Shown: positions 21,392-31,893 of the stretch, one piece after another
Numbering within the stretch: the stretch's first letter is position 1
Layout of the letters: each line of letters begins with the position of its first letter
Source: Zarea fungicola
Lineage: Eukaryota; Ascomycota; Sordariomycetes; Hypocreales; Cordycipitaceae
NCBI GenBank assembly: GCA_900169235.1
Contig: FWCC01000136.1
Span: 296-34,751, forward strand
DNA: 34,456 bases
Direction of reading: 5' to 3'
Notes under the pieces: generated by a model
Databases searched by the model: none
What the model was told of the DNA's origin: nothing
The model's input: the letters and a program-made list of their open reading frames with translations, nothing else
Program-made: the position numbers and the translations under genes

Positions 21392-21938
21392 GGTGTCTGT
21401 GTTCTGAGTTAGCTTCTGTGCTGTTAAAAAAGCTTTCGAAATAAATTGGTAGAATTTGTAGATAGTCAGATGTTGGCATTGTGTAATCATACACAGCAAG
21501 CTGTGTCAATCGCAGCGGTTCTGAAGCGAGGATGCGAATTCATCATATCAACGTAGGGTTGTGGGAAATAACTTGCGGCAGTTGTACTTACACTCATAGC
21601 ATCATCTGATATTACACGCGCGAAATTCATACGCAAGATGAGAGAGCTCTTGTCACCAAAACAAGAAGAAGCCTAAGTGAACAGGAGAAGAAAAGTCTGT
21701 CGGGGACGCGAGTGAGCTTTTTTCAATTGCTTGGTGGTGGGACCAACATCCACCTGCTTAGTCACACATCTCCACCAGGCAGCCCAGCTTCAGCCGTGCT
21801 TGGAGCTCGCTTTGGCGGCGGCTTCACCCAATTCGCCAACCACATCAACTTTTGCATTGCAAACAACTCTAGCCAGCCGCGACTCTGCTCAATTGGCGTC
21901 CCAACATTGCAACGCGCATCACCACAATCACAGACAGC
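21392..21938. promoter_or_regulatory. Shared divergent promoter region of MSK1 and ARP4
   Basis: 547 bp separates the two start codons, which point away from each other, so both promoters lie here. The ARP4 side is C/A-rich (for example CACACATCTCCACCAG) and the MSK1 side is T/A-rich. No TATA box stands out. Open frames here are short and overlap the leaders. Confidence 0.6.
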
Positions 21939-23426
21939 ATGGCGCAACAACCTTTACCCACAACGACCCAACCCACCGACATTTATGGCGGAGGTATGAC
22001 CCATCTCTCCCTTTGCGCGCGTTGGCCTGGCGCCCATCGCCAACATCTCGCAGCCAGCTAACTTATTTTTTAAATAGATGAGGTCTCGGCCCTTGTCCTT
22101 GACCCTGGCTACTGTACCACACGTGCGGGCTTCGCCGGCGAAGATGTTCCCAAATCTGTGCTACCTTCGTTCTACGGACATGTTACGAGCGATCCGACCA
22201 GGGATGTATTTGGCGACGAGTGCATCATCCCTCGCGATAACTTTGAGATCCGGAACTACATGAACCGCGACAGCGTCGTCGAGGACTGGGATGTTGCCGC
22301 CAACGTATGGGAGCACATGCTAGTCAAGCGCCTGCAGCCAGAGCGCCCGACACACCCCTCAAAGAATGGCCTCAACGACGAGCCCAAGGAGGCCGACACC
22401 GAAGGCGATGTCGCCATGGAGGAAGTTGAGGCCCAGGAAAAGGCACTGCAGGAGAACCCTCTGTTGATTAGCGAGGCTCCGTGGAACACGCCCAAAAACA
22501 GAGAAAAAGCAATCGAGGTCGTCATGGAAAACTGGGGCTGCCCTGCGTTCTGGCTGAGCAAGACGCCAGTTCTCGCCGCCTTTGCCGCTGGTAAAGCTAC
22601 CGCACTAGTCATTGATGTCGGCGGTGCCAACACCTCTGTTACTGCCATTCACGACGGCATGGTTCTTAAGCGCTCAGTACAGCGCTCCCCGGCCGGTGGC
22701 CTATGGCTTTCGTCGCAGATCCGCAACCTGTGGGAGACCTCAGAGCCCAAGGTTAACCTGGTTCCCACATATCTGATTGAGAACAAGACAGCCGTCGATG
22801 CCCTCTCGCCCGCGCAATACCGCCAGCGCAAGTTTCCCTTTCAAGTTAGCGACTCGTTCAACCTCTACGAGGAGGAGCGCGTCCTTACCGAATTCAAGGA
22901 GTCCGTGGTCGAGGTATGGCGGGGACCTGGCAAGCTCAGCGCACCCGGCAACGAGGACTATGTTAAGACCCAACCTGGCCGTGTGTTCGAGATGCCCGAC
23001 GGCTACAACCAGATGTGGCGTGAGCAGCGGTTCAAGGTAACGGAGGGTCTCTTTGACGAGAACGCCGGCCTGCCAGTGCCCGAGTCTGAGCGCCTGAGTA
23101 AGAGCCAGACCATTCCTGAGCTTATCAAAGCCTCGCTCAGCGCTATTGACGTGGATCTTCGTGGGAACCTGCTTGCCAATGTGGTGGTAACGGGAAGCAC
23201 CAGTCTAATCAACGGCTTCAACGACCGCCTCAACGCCGAGCTGACGGCCATGTACCCCGGTCTCAAGATCAAGATTCATGCCGCCGGTCTGACGAGCGAG
23301 CGCCGCTTTGCGCCTTGGATTGGTGGTAGCATTCTGGCTAGTTTGGGTACTTTCCACCAGATGTGGATCTCGAGAAAGGAGTACGAGGAGAACGGAGCCA
23401 ATATCGTGGAGAAGCGTTGCAAATAA
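21939..23426 (+). CDS. ARP4: Actin-related protein 4 (chromatin remodelling, NuA4)
   Basis: Two exons, 21939-21993 and 22078-23426, give about 467 residues. The 84 bp intron splits an Asp codon (GTATGA..AATAG, GCTAAC branch site). The start follows a C/A-rich leader and gives MAQQPLPTTTQPTDIYGGDE. Actin-fold signatures are SALVLDPGYCTTRAGFAGED with PKSVLPSFYGH (phosphate-1 loop side), ALVIDVGGANTSVTAIHDG (phosphate-2 loop) and VVVTGSTSLINGFNDRL (adenosine motif). The C-terminal ERRFAPWIGGSILASLGTF matches the Arp4 family end. An acidic insertion (about residues 95-125) is usual for Arp4. Known role: a nuclear subunit shared by the INO80, SWR1 and NuA4 complexes, where it helps bind histones with nuclear actin. 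The length is close to yeast Arp4. Confidence 0.92.
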
Positions 23427-23765
23427 AAAGGACGGTCAGGAAGCAAAGGCAATATATGATTGAAAGGAGCAAAAACGCCGCGGCGCAAGTGAGCGCTTTG
23501 TTTTGCTGGAACAGCATGGGATTTTAAGGCGCAATGGAGTTGGTCTGGAAGCTGTAACGTTATTGATAAACCAATCACTGAGAGGTGGCTGTAAACAGGG
23601 ACATGAAATGGTGTTGCAGATACATTCGCTAGCAGAAAAAAAGACTAAAAAGACTTTGATTTTCCAACACGAAACCTGTCCAAAATACAGGGAAGAGTAG
23701 AGACTTAACACATATATATGCCTCTGCTCACATATACATATATATCTTTACTTTTTACATGCTAC
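23427..23765. other. Convergent 3' region of ARP4 and the DNA glycosylase
   Basis: 339 bp of mostly AT-rich DNA with a TATATA-rich patch at about 23710-23752. It fits two facing 3' untranslated regions. No gene is visible. Confidence 0.7.
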
Positions 23766-24734
23766 TCATAAATCAGGTTTGGCCCCAGTCTCTCGCTCCG
23801 CAACAACCTCCCTCTCCGCCCTACGCATCTTTACCCAGGCCCCGAGTTCATTCCAAATTTCCTGCTTCTGCACCGGCGACAAAGTAGCGGCCAGGCCACT
23901 CGTGCTCGAAGCGACAAAGACCCTTGCGCCGGCCCACTCGCCAGGGATGGCGCCCATGTTCTCCGCGTCGTCCTGCCATCCATACTTGAAAGCGGCGCCC
24001 ACGGGGCGGCCCTGATGCCGCACGCGCCAGACGCTCTCCCAAATGCTCTTCCCCACGATGCACATGGATTCGGGCCGCCACTGCCGCGCCTTCTCCTCGA
24101 GCAGGGCCACGCCCTCATCCATTTCCTGCTTGCTGAGCTCCGCGCCGTTGCGGCTCGGCCGTGCGACAATGTTGGTCAGGCCAAGCGCGTAACGCGCCGG
24201 CATCTCGCGGTCCTCGGACGCGGCGCACGCTACGGGCGTGATGCCACTCGAGTGCAGGAGCTTCCAGAAGAGGTTTGTCGGGTGGGCGTAGGCATGGCCC
24301 GTCCGCGCCGTCTGGATGCCTGGGTTGAGTCCCACGAAGAAGACGAGGAGATTCTCGCACACGGCATCGGGCAGCAGCGACAGGTGCGCGTAGGTTGACG
24401 GCGGCGCGTAGCCAGAGGATTTGCGCTTGGGCTTGGCTCTGGGCTTTGATACACCGCCAGATGATGACGCGGAAGCTGCCGCCCCCGAGGATGACGGTGA
24501 TCTGCCGCCATCACGCTTCTTGCGGGGAGACGGCGTGAGATTGGGGCCGCGACTGCTGCTGGCCGATATGTTCCTAGCATTTCTGGCGCTTCGCCGAGGT
24601 GATTGAGCGTCATCTGTGGACTTGTACATGAAGTCTTGTAGTTGTAGGCGACCTTGAAAGGATAGGGGCTCAGCTGCAGGCATGGAGCTGTCACGTTTGA
24701 CAGGGTCGGCGTCCGGCTTCTCAGAGGAACCCAT
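23766..24734 (-). CDS. thp1: TDG/Mug-type G/U(T) mismatch DNA glycosylase
   Basis: A single exon of 322 residues. About 110 N-terminal residues are disordered, rich in Ser, Lys and Arg, with basic clusters (SPRRSARNARN, SPRKKRDGG, PRAKPKRK) that would serve DNA binding and nuclear entry. The catalytic domain begins with LLVFFVGLNPGIQTARTGH. GLNPG at 135-139 corresponds to the GINPG motif of TDG and Mug, and Asn137 matches the catalytic Asn. HPTNLFWKLLHSSG follows. VASSTSGLAA at about 274-283 matches the second conserved motif that inserts into the DNA helix. Known role: removes uracil or thymine from G mismatches to start base-excision repair, as S. pombe Thp1 does. The size is close to Thp1. 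It converges on ARP4. Confidence 0.9.
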   Translation of the reverse strand: MGSSEKPDADPVKRDSSMPAAEPLSFQGRLQLQDFMYKSTDDAQSPRRSARNARNISASSSRGPNLTPSPRKKRDGGRSPSSSGAAASASSSGGVSKPRAKPKRKSSGYAPPSTYAHLSLLPDAVCENLLVFFVGLNPGIQTARTGHAYAHPTNLFWKLLHSSGITPVACAASEDREMPARYALGLTNIVARPSRNGAELSKQEMDEGVALLEEKARQWRPESMCIVGKSIWESVWRVRHQGRPVGAAFKYGWQDDAENMGAIPGEWAGARVFVASSTSGLAATLSPVQKQEIWNELGAWVKMRRAEREVVAERETGAKPDL

Positions 24735-26189
24735 TGTGAAGTTTTTGCAGAGTTGGCAAAAGCCAGGTATTAATAACTATACAATTATTCGTTCCATTAT
24801 TCTGGAATCTTGTAGATGAATCGAATGATAGGCAGCAACGAGGCGCTGGTCGAGACTTGTAGTTGATGGAGAGTTATGGGTGCACGCACTTGGGGCTGAA
24901 GAGAGGCGCAAGCTAGTGCAACTGCGAATTACACCACAGCTGGGATAGGAAAATGCAGTAAAATTTCACATCCCAGTACTAAATTGCCAATCATCTCGCC
25001 ATTCTTTCACATTACTTTCTGGCGTCTTCATTTATAGGGTAGTGAGGAAAGGTTAGCGAAGGTACGTTACAAGCTTCGACCCTGCTAAGTATACGCCCTG
25101 TGCGTTGAATCTCTCCTGTTCACCTGTTCAAGTTCTTATTTTAAGAGAGGTCATATTTAGTTTCTGCAGGCTTTACAATGTATTCCCTCTCATTGTGAAG
25201 GAGCCGCTCATTGCTCCACATAAACCACACCATTCACAGCTTCACAATACCGAATGATCAAAGGCCCCTGCCAAAGCGCGTCGCTGAACAAAGAAAAACT
25301 ATTCATATCCTCAGCAATCTACAAGAAGTAGGGGCGAATAATGACTACATGGGAGCTCTCCGATGTTCGGTTATAATTTTGGTCGTCTTCATGGCTCGTT
25401 TATCCCATGCTGGCATTTTAAAATGCGGCGTTTGAAGTTTGTCATATTCAATACAATAAGGGAAGCTACCATTGAATGCCAAGGACAAATAAAGGGAATT
25501 CTGCATGAAATATTGACTATACTAGGGTTCTAGACTTCAAGTGGAAGGTTTCTTGCCAACCTTACCCCTCTCGTGAATCGTGAGAAGTGACAATAAGGCA
25601 CGCTTTCCCAAGCATTGACACACGCCTTGCCGAATGAAGAAAGACGACAGAATGAAGAGGCGTTCCTTGGTCAAAAGCTCAATTCTTCAATTTCACTTGG
25701 ACCCCAACTTCTCCATATCCTGTAAGCTTATGTATGAGCTTATCTCTACTAGCCAGCCCCGTCCCTCTGCCAAGACCGAAGCTATTCTGAATGGGGACTT
25801 GCACTTACACTACGGCCGGAGTTGCGGTCGTTCCTTGTGGGACAGCAGCACTTCTACCTACCAGATTAAGAAGGTGATTCTTATGTACGTTACAATCGTA
25901 TTCTTGGTAAGTTGAGGAACTAGTTTATTTGAAGAAGCTAACACGCTCTCCTCCCCTTATGTGTGTAGTCGACAGCATTTGTTGGTATATCAACATGAGC
26001 AGCTGCCCTGTTTAGCACAATGTCGTCTTGGAAGAATGAAACTGTAAATTCTTGGCATGAAGATAAAAAGACCGGATAAAACCCTGCTGTGGATGTATAC
26101 TTGATTCATCATCGAGGTAATTCACAAGTGCACGGCTCCTTTTGACTACGCTTCATTACCCACAGGTGCCCCTTTCTTCCGTTTAAGCC
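24735..26189. other. Gap between the glycosylase gene and the M43 protease gene
   Basis: 1.45 kb with no secure gene. The left part should hold the glycosylase promoter. One candidate small spliced gene at 25634-25998 is listed separately. A 28-codon ATG frame at 25349-25435 reads like a signal peptide followed by a stop and could be a leftover of a small secreted protein. Confidence 0.45.
25634..25998 (+). CDS. Candidate small spliced gene, unknown
   Basis: An ATG at 25634 opens 91 codons up to a canonical donor GTAAGT at 25907. The 62 bp intron has GCTAAC as branch site (25936-25941), a C/T tract and a TGTGTAG acceptor at 25968. The second exon adds nine codons to TGA at 25996-25998, for a predicted 100-residue product. 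Its N-terminus is basic (KKDDRMKRRSLVKSS) and the C-terminal part is hydrophobic across the splice (VILMYVTIVFL then STAFVGI), which could be one membrane segment. It has only two Cys and I recognise no family. The intron is the strongest evidence; start and frame are uncertain. Confidence 0.3.
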
Positions 26190-27054
26190 ATGACTTTCAA
26201 AAAGACACTCATTGTCGCTGCCTCCATGGCGGCCGCTGTCTATGGTGTCGCCCTCCACGGGCCTGAAGAATGTGCCTCCATCGAACCTAGCCCAGAACTG
26301 CTCGCGGCGGCGGCCGAGATGGCGGCAAAGGAAGCCGCTGCTTTCAAGAAGCCCAACGCCAAGCCTCAGGCCGATGTCAACGTCCCGGTTTACATCCATG
26401 TCATTGCCAGTTCCCAGTCCAAGCAGGATGGCTACCTCTCTGTAAGTTTCCTTCACCGGTGACGCCAATTCGATTCCAACACCTTTGATGTCACTATAGG
26501 ATGCAGACGTCCTGTCAACCATCGATGGCATGAACCAGGACTACCGAGGCTTGGGCTTCCAGTTCACCGTCAAGGCCGTCGACCACACAATCAACAGCCG
26601 CTGGGCCAGCGACCTGGACGAACTGGCAATGAAGAAGAAGCTGCGCACAGGCGACTACCGCACCCTCAACCTCTACTTTCTGCCCAAAATGTCTGCAAAC
26701 GGCTACTGCTACTTTCCTACCACCGTCACCTCTGGTTCGGACAGCTTCTACCGGGACGGCTGCACCATCCGCAGCGACGTATACGCCAACGGCCAGACGA
26801 CGACGCACGAGGTCGGCCACTGGCTGGGGCTGTTTCACACGTTCCAGAACGGGTGCGATCCTGTCAACGACATGGTGGAGGACACGCCGGCGCTGATTAA
26901 CAACTGGAGCTGCAACCAGGATGATGATACCTGCCCGGAAATGCCTGGCAAGGACCCCGTTACCAACTTTATGAGCTATGGTACGTGCCGCAGCGAGTTC
27001 ACGGCGGGTCAGACGGTGCGCATGAAGAGCATGTACAACAAATTCCGCGCATAA
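26190..27054 (+). CDS. Secreted M43-family zinc metalloprotease
   Basis: Two exons, 26190-26441 and 26500-27054, give 268 residues. The 58 bp intron (GTAAGT..CTATAG) is in phase 0. A signal peptide covers about residues 1-20 (KKTLIVAASMAAAVYG). A short Ala/Glu-rich propeptide-like segment follows, then the catalytic domain, which starts near VNVPVYIHVIAS. The zinc site HEVGHWLGLFH has ligands His187, His191 and His197 with Glu188 as general base, matching HExxHxxGxxH. NFMSYGTC downstream is the Met-turn. Cys residues at several points suggest disulphides, as in M43B (pappalysin-like) enzymes. Known: fungi secrete such proteases, often in lineage-specific copies, to digest external proteins. 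The substrate cannot be inferred. It has a long upstream gap and converges on the permease gene. Confidence 0.92.
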
Positions 27055-27938
27055 TGGGGTTGATGCGAAAATACACTTGATGCATAATATCTGTCCTTGT
27101 CATCAAGATGAAAGAGGCTTTTCTTTATGCTTTGAAGTGTTTAGCGAAGTGCTCTTGAGCGAGGTGTAAGGATATATTGCACGAATTATAAATAGGTGCT
27201 TGGTTTTACGTGGAAGGCAGCATAAGTTTGTTGTCTACGAACAGATAAATTTTTGAGATATCTCAGTGTACTGTCTGCTACATTACGGCCGAGAGAGATG
27301 GAAGCAGTGTGACAATGACAGTTCCTCCTGCCTTTCTTATCCCCAGGGGAAAGTCATATGGAGTCAGAGTCGCGCAATTTATTGATATCGGAGGGTACTA
27401 TACTTGTAATACCTCGACACCTCTTCTTTTGATCTGTAGGCAGTATGGTGAGCCCTACTGGCATTAAGCGTCTCTATCGTAAATGAGTGAATACAGCAGC
27501 CATGCTACTACGTATTACACCTAAAGTAACATGGGAGATTCCAGTCCGGGATATTGTTGATTATCTCGTTAGTCGACCACAACACAATCTTGCCATTTGT
27601 GATAAGCTTTAGGTTATTTGGCCGACCGTACCATGACATGGACAGATGTATTGGTTCTTCAAGCTGGGGGACATTTATTAGCTTAATCTTGCAGGAGCAT
27701 TCTTGTAGCCATAATTATATTGAGTGACTAAATGGTATGGGCTTATATCCATAGGTCCCCCATGTTATATACTATTATAATCCGCACATATGTCATTCGT
27801 GAGTCAAGTCGCGGCGTGTGTCTGCACGCAATATCTATCGAGAATATATCTAGATAAAGAGAACTACGTTTTTCTTGCTTTTGATGCCGCAAGAAATGCC
27901 ATGCTGAAAGAGAAAAATGCAACAGCAATAAGCAACAC
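27055..27938. other. Convergent region between protease and permease genes
   Basis: 884 bp between two gene ends. Most is AT-rich 3' sequence. A stop-free minus-strand frame without a proper start at 27508-27714 is protein-like and described under findings; it may be a gene remnant. I see no other gene. Confidence 0.5.
27508..27714 (-). pseudogene. Possible gene remnant, protein-like frame
   Basis: On the minus strand, 68 codons are open between stops, with a balanced amino-acid mix that includes SMSWYGRPNNLKLITNGKIV and a later Trp-rich part with NNIPDWNLPCYF. The frame begins right after a stop and has only an internal ATG, and I could not connect it to an upstream exon. It looks more like a fragment of a beta-rich domain than random sequence, but that is a judgement by eye. 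The plus strand in the same place also gives protein-like text with two stops, so chance is quite possible. Confidence 0.2.
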
Positions 27939-29676
27939 TTATGAGACAGGCTGAGTTAACTCGTTGGGCAGGGCCCTGACATAAACAACGGGACCCTCGT
28001 AGTTGTGTCTTCCGTTGAAGTAGTAATACACGACCGAAAAGACCGTGATACCACCGTAAATAACAATATTCCAGTTCATATCCTCCGCGGACGGGTTTGG
28101 CGTGGGTGGCATAAAGGCCAGGACAAAGGCAAAGATGAGGAAAATCTCCGAGGCAATGTTAATGGGCAGGCCCCAGCGGCCGAGGTCAAACTTGGACTTG
28201 AGCAAGGGGCTGTTAGTGAGGCGGCGCCAGATCATGCAACCAATGGAGACGATGTAGCTGGAGAGGATGGAGGTGGTGGCGAGCGACGTGATGGAGTTGA
28301 GGGCTACGGCAGAGCCAATGTTGATTAGGGAGAGCAGACTGGTGATGAGGAAGGTGGTGAGGATGGAGTTGATGGGCACGTCCCAGCCAGTGGGAACGGA
28401 AGAGAACCAGGGGCTGAAGGGAACGGCGCGATCACGGGCAAAGGCAAAGAGCTGGCGCGACGCGGTGGCAACCATGGTGAGGTTGGAGAAGATGATCATG
28501 GCGACAATGAAGACGGACATGGCGGTGGCCTTGCCGGGGGATCCGGTGGAGGTGAGGAAGACCTGGAAGTAAGGGAAACCAGTCGGGGTGGTGATGACGC
28601 TCTGGAGGTCGCCGATGCAGAAGCACAGGGTGATGACCATGATCCAGCCAAAGGCGCCGTTGAAAATGGTGGTCATAATCATGGAGCGCGGGAGGGTGTG
28701 GCTGGCGTCACGGAGCTCCTCGGACATGTGGACGGCGGCGTCGGCACCGAGGAGCGGAAGGATGCCGGCAAGCAGGCCCACGAGAGTCGAGCCGCCGACG
28801 CTTCCCCAGTTTCCGCCATCGCTGAAGGTGGTGAAGACTTCCTTGGGGTCGGCACGAGGGCTCAGCACCCAGAGGGTAACGAGGATGCCAAAGAAGCCAA
28901 AAACGTGGATGATGAGAACCATGGCCTCAATGAGGGGTAGCTTGCGAGCGAGGAGTGTGTTGAAAAGGACGGAGAAGGCAGCAACACCAATGGTGAGCAG
29001 GGTGCCGTGCCAGTTGGAGGGCTGGTAGTCGGGGTAGTTGAGGATGATGAGGCCCTGAATCTGGGTGCCGGCGATGAAGGCTGAGGAGGCGCAGGATGTC
29101 TGCCAGCCAAGGACGCACATCCAGCCGATCAGGTAGCTGAAGAGCTTCTGGTGCTTCGGGGGCGCAAACTCGGATACCCAATGGTATTGGCCGCCAGAAG
29201 TGGGAGCCCTGGAGAAGAGGATGATTTGTCAGTCGCAATGCCACTTTTGTTTGTGTCGTGTAGAATCGGTTGAGGGTATTGAGAAGAGATTGCAACGTAC
29301 ATAGAAGCCATCTCAGCCATGGAAGTGTTGACGACGAAAAAACCCATCCAGCAGATGAAGAACATCCAAATCAGACCGCCGGTACCGCCATTGACGAGAC
29401 CGATGGTGGCAACACTGAGACAGAACTCCCACGAGGCCATGAGAATCATGGAAAAGCCCAGGATGGACAAGAAACGAAAGTTTCTCTGCGCATTGGTGTC
29501 AGTACGGCAACCTGTTTCTCACCAGAAGAAATAATTGAGCAATGGGATGTACGAACCCTCATCTCCTGGGCCTTGCCCATACGGTACATGTCGGCGCGAT
29601 CGCCAGCATTTCCGTTCTTCTCATCGACGACATCAGCGTCGACGTGGGTATCGTATTCCTTTCCGTCGGACGGCAT
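27939..29676 (-). CDS. APC-family permease, GABA/choline transporter type
   Basis: Three exons, 29676-29557, 29485-29301 and 29208-27939, give about 524 residues. Intron 1 (71 bp) has an unusual donor GTTCGT; intron 2 (92 bp) runs GTACGT..CTCCAG. The joins restore family sequence: QEMR to RNFRFLSILGF, and MAEMASM to APTSGGQYHWVSEFAP. The hydrophilic N-terminus of about 45 residues precedes the hydrophobic core, which has roughly twelve membrane segments. The signatures TIGLVNGGTGGLIW, TSGGQYHW and HMSEELRDASHTLPRSM are typical of the fungal GABA/choline (Uga4/Hnm1-like) branch of amino acid-polyamine-choline transporters. It should sit in the plasma or vacuolar membrane and take up a small nitrogen compound by cation symport. 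The substrate cannot be decided from sequence. A (CT)n tract on the coding strand lies about 50 bp before the start. Confidence 0.9.
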
Positions 29677-29722
29677 CGTGGCGGTTTAGCGATGAGTGTG
29701 CTTCTCGACTCTGTCGGAGGGA

Positions 29723-29744
29723 AGAGAGAGAGAGAGAGAGAGAG
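29723..29744 (+). repeat. (AG)11 dinucleotide tract in the permease leader
   Basis: Eleven AG units, reading as CT on the permease coding strand and ending about 47 bp before its ATG. C/T-rich leaders are common in well-expressed fungal genes. It is also likely to vary in length between strains. Confidence 0.85.
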
Positions 29745-30420
29745 TAGCAGAACCGCGAAAGCAAAGAATGTCGTTGGAAGAAGAAGAAGAAAGTTCAAGT
29801 TTCCTACAGCAGGGGAACTAGGCCGAGGACTATCTTCTTTTGGGAAAAATATCTGCAGCAAGCGTGGAACCACAAGTGACAGAATTGCAGGTCTAGGACA
29901 AGGGAACTGGCAAAAACGTGCAGCAAATTATTAAAACGTCTCCAGTCAACCACATGGCAATAATCCCACATCTGATTGCCGAAGCGGAGAATAAAACACA
30001 GCTTGCCAATTGGAAGCGACAATCTGCTGGCTGCCAGGACCTGGGTAGTTTGTTAGTGTCGGTCTTGGTGCGTCGTGCAGCCCGGCCAGGCCAGCTGAAC
30101 TAGGCAGTTTGTTAGCCCAAATCACTTTGCGAGTCAACAACAGCAGTTAGTTATTCAGCGGCCAGCCTCTCCGGTTTCTAGGGACTAGAGGGCAACGAGG
30201 GGTACTGGTACGAAATGGATGGATACATAGGAGAGAAAGCGGCCATCTATTTTGGCTCTCCTCCCACCGGCCGGCCGTAGTCAAGGCGGGGCGTTTTAGT
30301 TTATGGTGGGATGGGGACTTGTTGGAGACTTTCTATCCACAGGTTGGCGTCTTGGCAGACTGGAGGTGTTTAATTGGGCCAGAAATCTTTTTAGGAGTTT
30401 TTGAGGAGGAGCTTCGGTAA

Positions 30421-30807
30421 ATGAGTACCGTTGTTCAGCCGGATACGCGAACCAGTCATGAACGCCACGCCCGGCAGCTCATTACTCGCCAGTGTGTCGC
30501 CAACATCGCCACAGGGAGCACATCATGTAACACTCGACCCAGTTGGCGGGAAAACTGCGCCATTGGCAGGAACGGGGCTGCGGTAAGTATACACTCCTAC
30601 TACCTAGCACTATTAGTGTGTCGTCTGTGCCGTCTGTATCTGTGTGTAAATTCCACCACTTTTCAGCCACATTGGCTCACGGTCCGCGCGCAGGATGGGA
30701 CGGGTAGTGACAATCCAGCCGCCCGTCCCAGAATCTACGCCACACGTGTAAGGCTCCTTTCCCACACCAACTCATGCAATAATTGGGGGCATTATCTATC
30801 AGGATAG
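30421..30807 (+). CDS. Doubtful small ORF with a possible intron
   Basis: An ATG frame of 128 codons. Inside it, GTAAGT at 30583 and TTTCAG ending at 30666 would form an 84 bp intron that is a multiple of three, leaving a product of about 100 residues. The peptide has no signal peptide, domain or recognisable motif, and its amino-acid mix is close to random. It could be part of the leader or promoter of the divergent genes. I list it only because the splice signals are good. Confidence 0.15.
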   Translation: MSTVVQPDTRTSHERHARQLITRQCVANIATGSTSCNTRPSWRENCAIGRNGAAVSIHSYYLALLVCRLCRLYLCVNSTTFQPHWLTVRAQDGTGSDNPAARPRIYATRVRLLSHTNSCNNWGHYLSG

Positions 30808-30986
30808 TATACTGCATACTGGAGCAGATGGTTTTGCCTTCGTTTTGGGCTTCTCTCCATTCATCGGACTAATTTCCAAAGCCACTGCATTGCATTGCCT
30901 TTACATTGCATAAACCAGTGGAGATGGCTTGGAGCTGCCCCCTGGATATAACCTTGATTAGTTTAGCGCACAAGCTGGCTGCCACA

Positions 30987-31010
30987 GGCTGGTTGGCTGG
31001 TTGGCTGGTT
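30987..31010 (+). repeat. Three tandem copies of GGCTGGTT
   Basis: The 8 bp unit repeats exactly three times. Related GGCTG words lie just before. It is in the intergenic region about 0.9 kb before the rhodopsin-domain gene. No known function. Confidence 0.85.
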
Positions 31011-31893
31011 ACAGCTAGCCTAGGCGTTTCCGACTATCGGTAACCGAACACCGAAATAGGATAATGTGGCGGGCAATCCTTCTGGCTACTAAATTCATCA
31101 AGCAAGTTTCCTGGCGTTATTCCCTCACCTTTCCCGTAGGTACTGGAGCACCTCAAATATGTAATTCGTCAGAGTGGCCAGAGAAGGGTGCACGCACGCA
31201 CGCAATGCCTTTTGGTTCAACCAACAAGTCATGCACTCTCGCCTTACCCGCACTGACTCTTGTAAATCATTCGCATATCCATTCTCAGTCCGATTTTTAA
31301 TAACTACGGATACCTCTTAGTTATTAATATGAGTTGGCCACTTTGTATAGTTGCACGTTTGGGGGCAATATTTTTTATATTTTTTTTTCAAACCAACGAA
31401 GGCGGAGACCAAGCCATCCGACAATAGGCTTTTCCTCCGTCATCATCCCTTGGCCATTTCCACTTCTTTCTCCCCTCCAAGTGGCGGGCCAAGTCAAAAT
31501 TAGCCCGAGTTTGCCTGAGAGTAGCGTCATGGTGCTAAAATGTCGAATGAGCCCCCTCCCATTGTGGCCTTTGCGGTTCTGGTTCTAACCCAAGTTTGGG
31601 CAAAACCCCAGTTGACAGAACTTGACCTGGTCAGAAACCACTGACCACAATGGTCCAGGCCACAGCAGCACGGAAAGTCTTCCCCCCTCGTTTTTTCCAA
31701 ACCAGACCACAAGTGGCAAGGCCAGGTTCGACACGCTTGATTTGCATGCCTTTCTATTGACCTCGTGTTTCCTTCTTGTATTTCTTCCTTTTGCCCCGTG
31801 TATAATGCTGGTTGCTAGCTGCTCTTCCTCCTCTTATTCGTTGTCTTGTTCGGTTTGGACTCTCTGGTGATTTTCTCTCAAAAAACATCTTAA

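Larger units (their letters stand above)
29677..31893. other. Divergent 2.2 kb region between permease and rhodopsin-domain genes
   Basis: It holds both promoters. Visible items are an (AG)n tract at 29723-29744, a three-copy 8 bp repeat at 30987-31010 and a candidate spliced frame at 30421-30807 (listed separately). The rest has short random frames. The part before 31894 is rich in C/T, with long runs of T (31380-31388). Confidence 0.5.

Noticed and set aside
27959..29030. Long plus-strand frames (28005-28328, 28267-28572, 28588-29028) opposite the permease
   Set aside because: They are antisense shadows caused by the codon bias of the permease exon; the products are Met/Arg/Gly-rich without domains.
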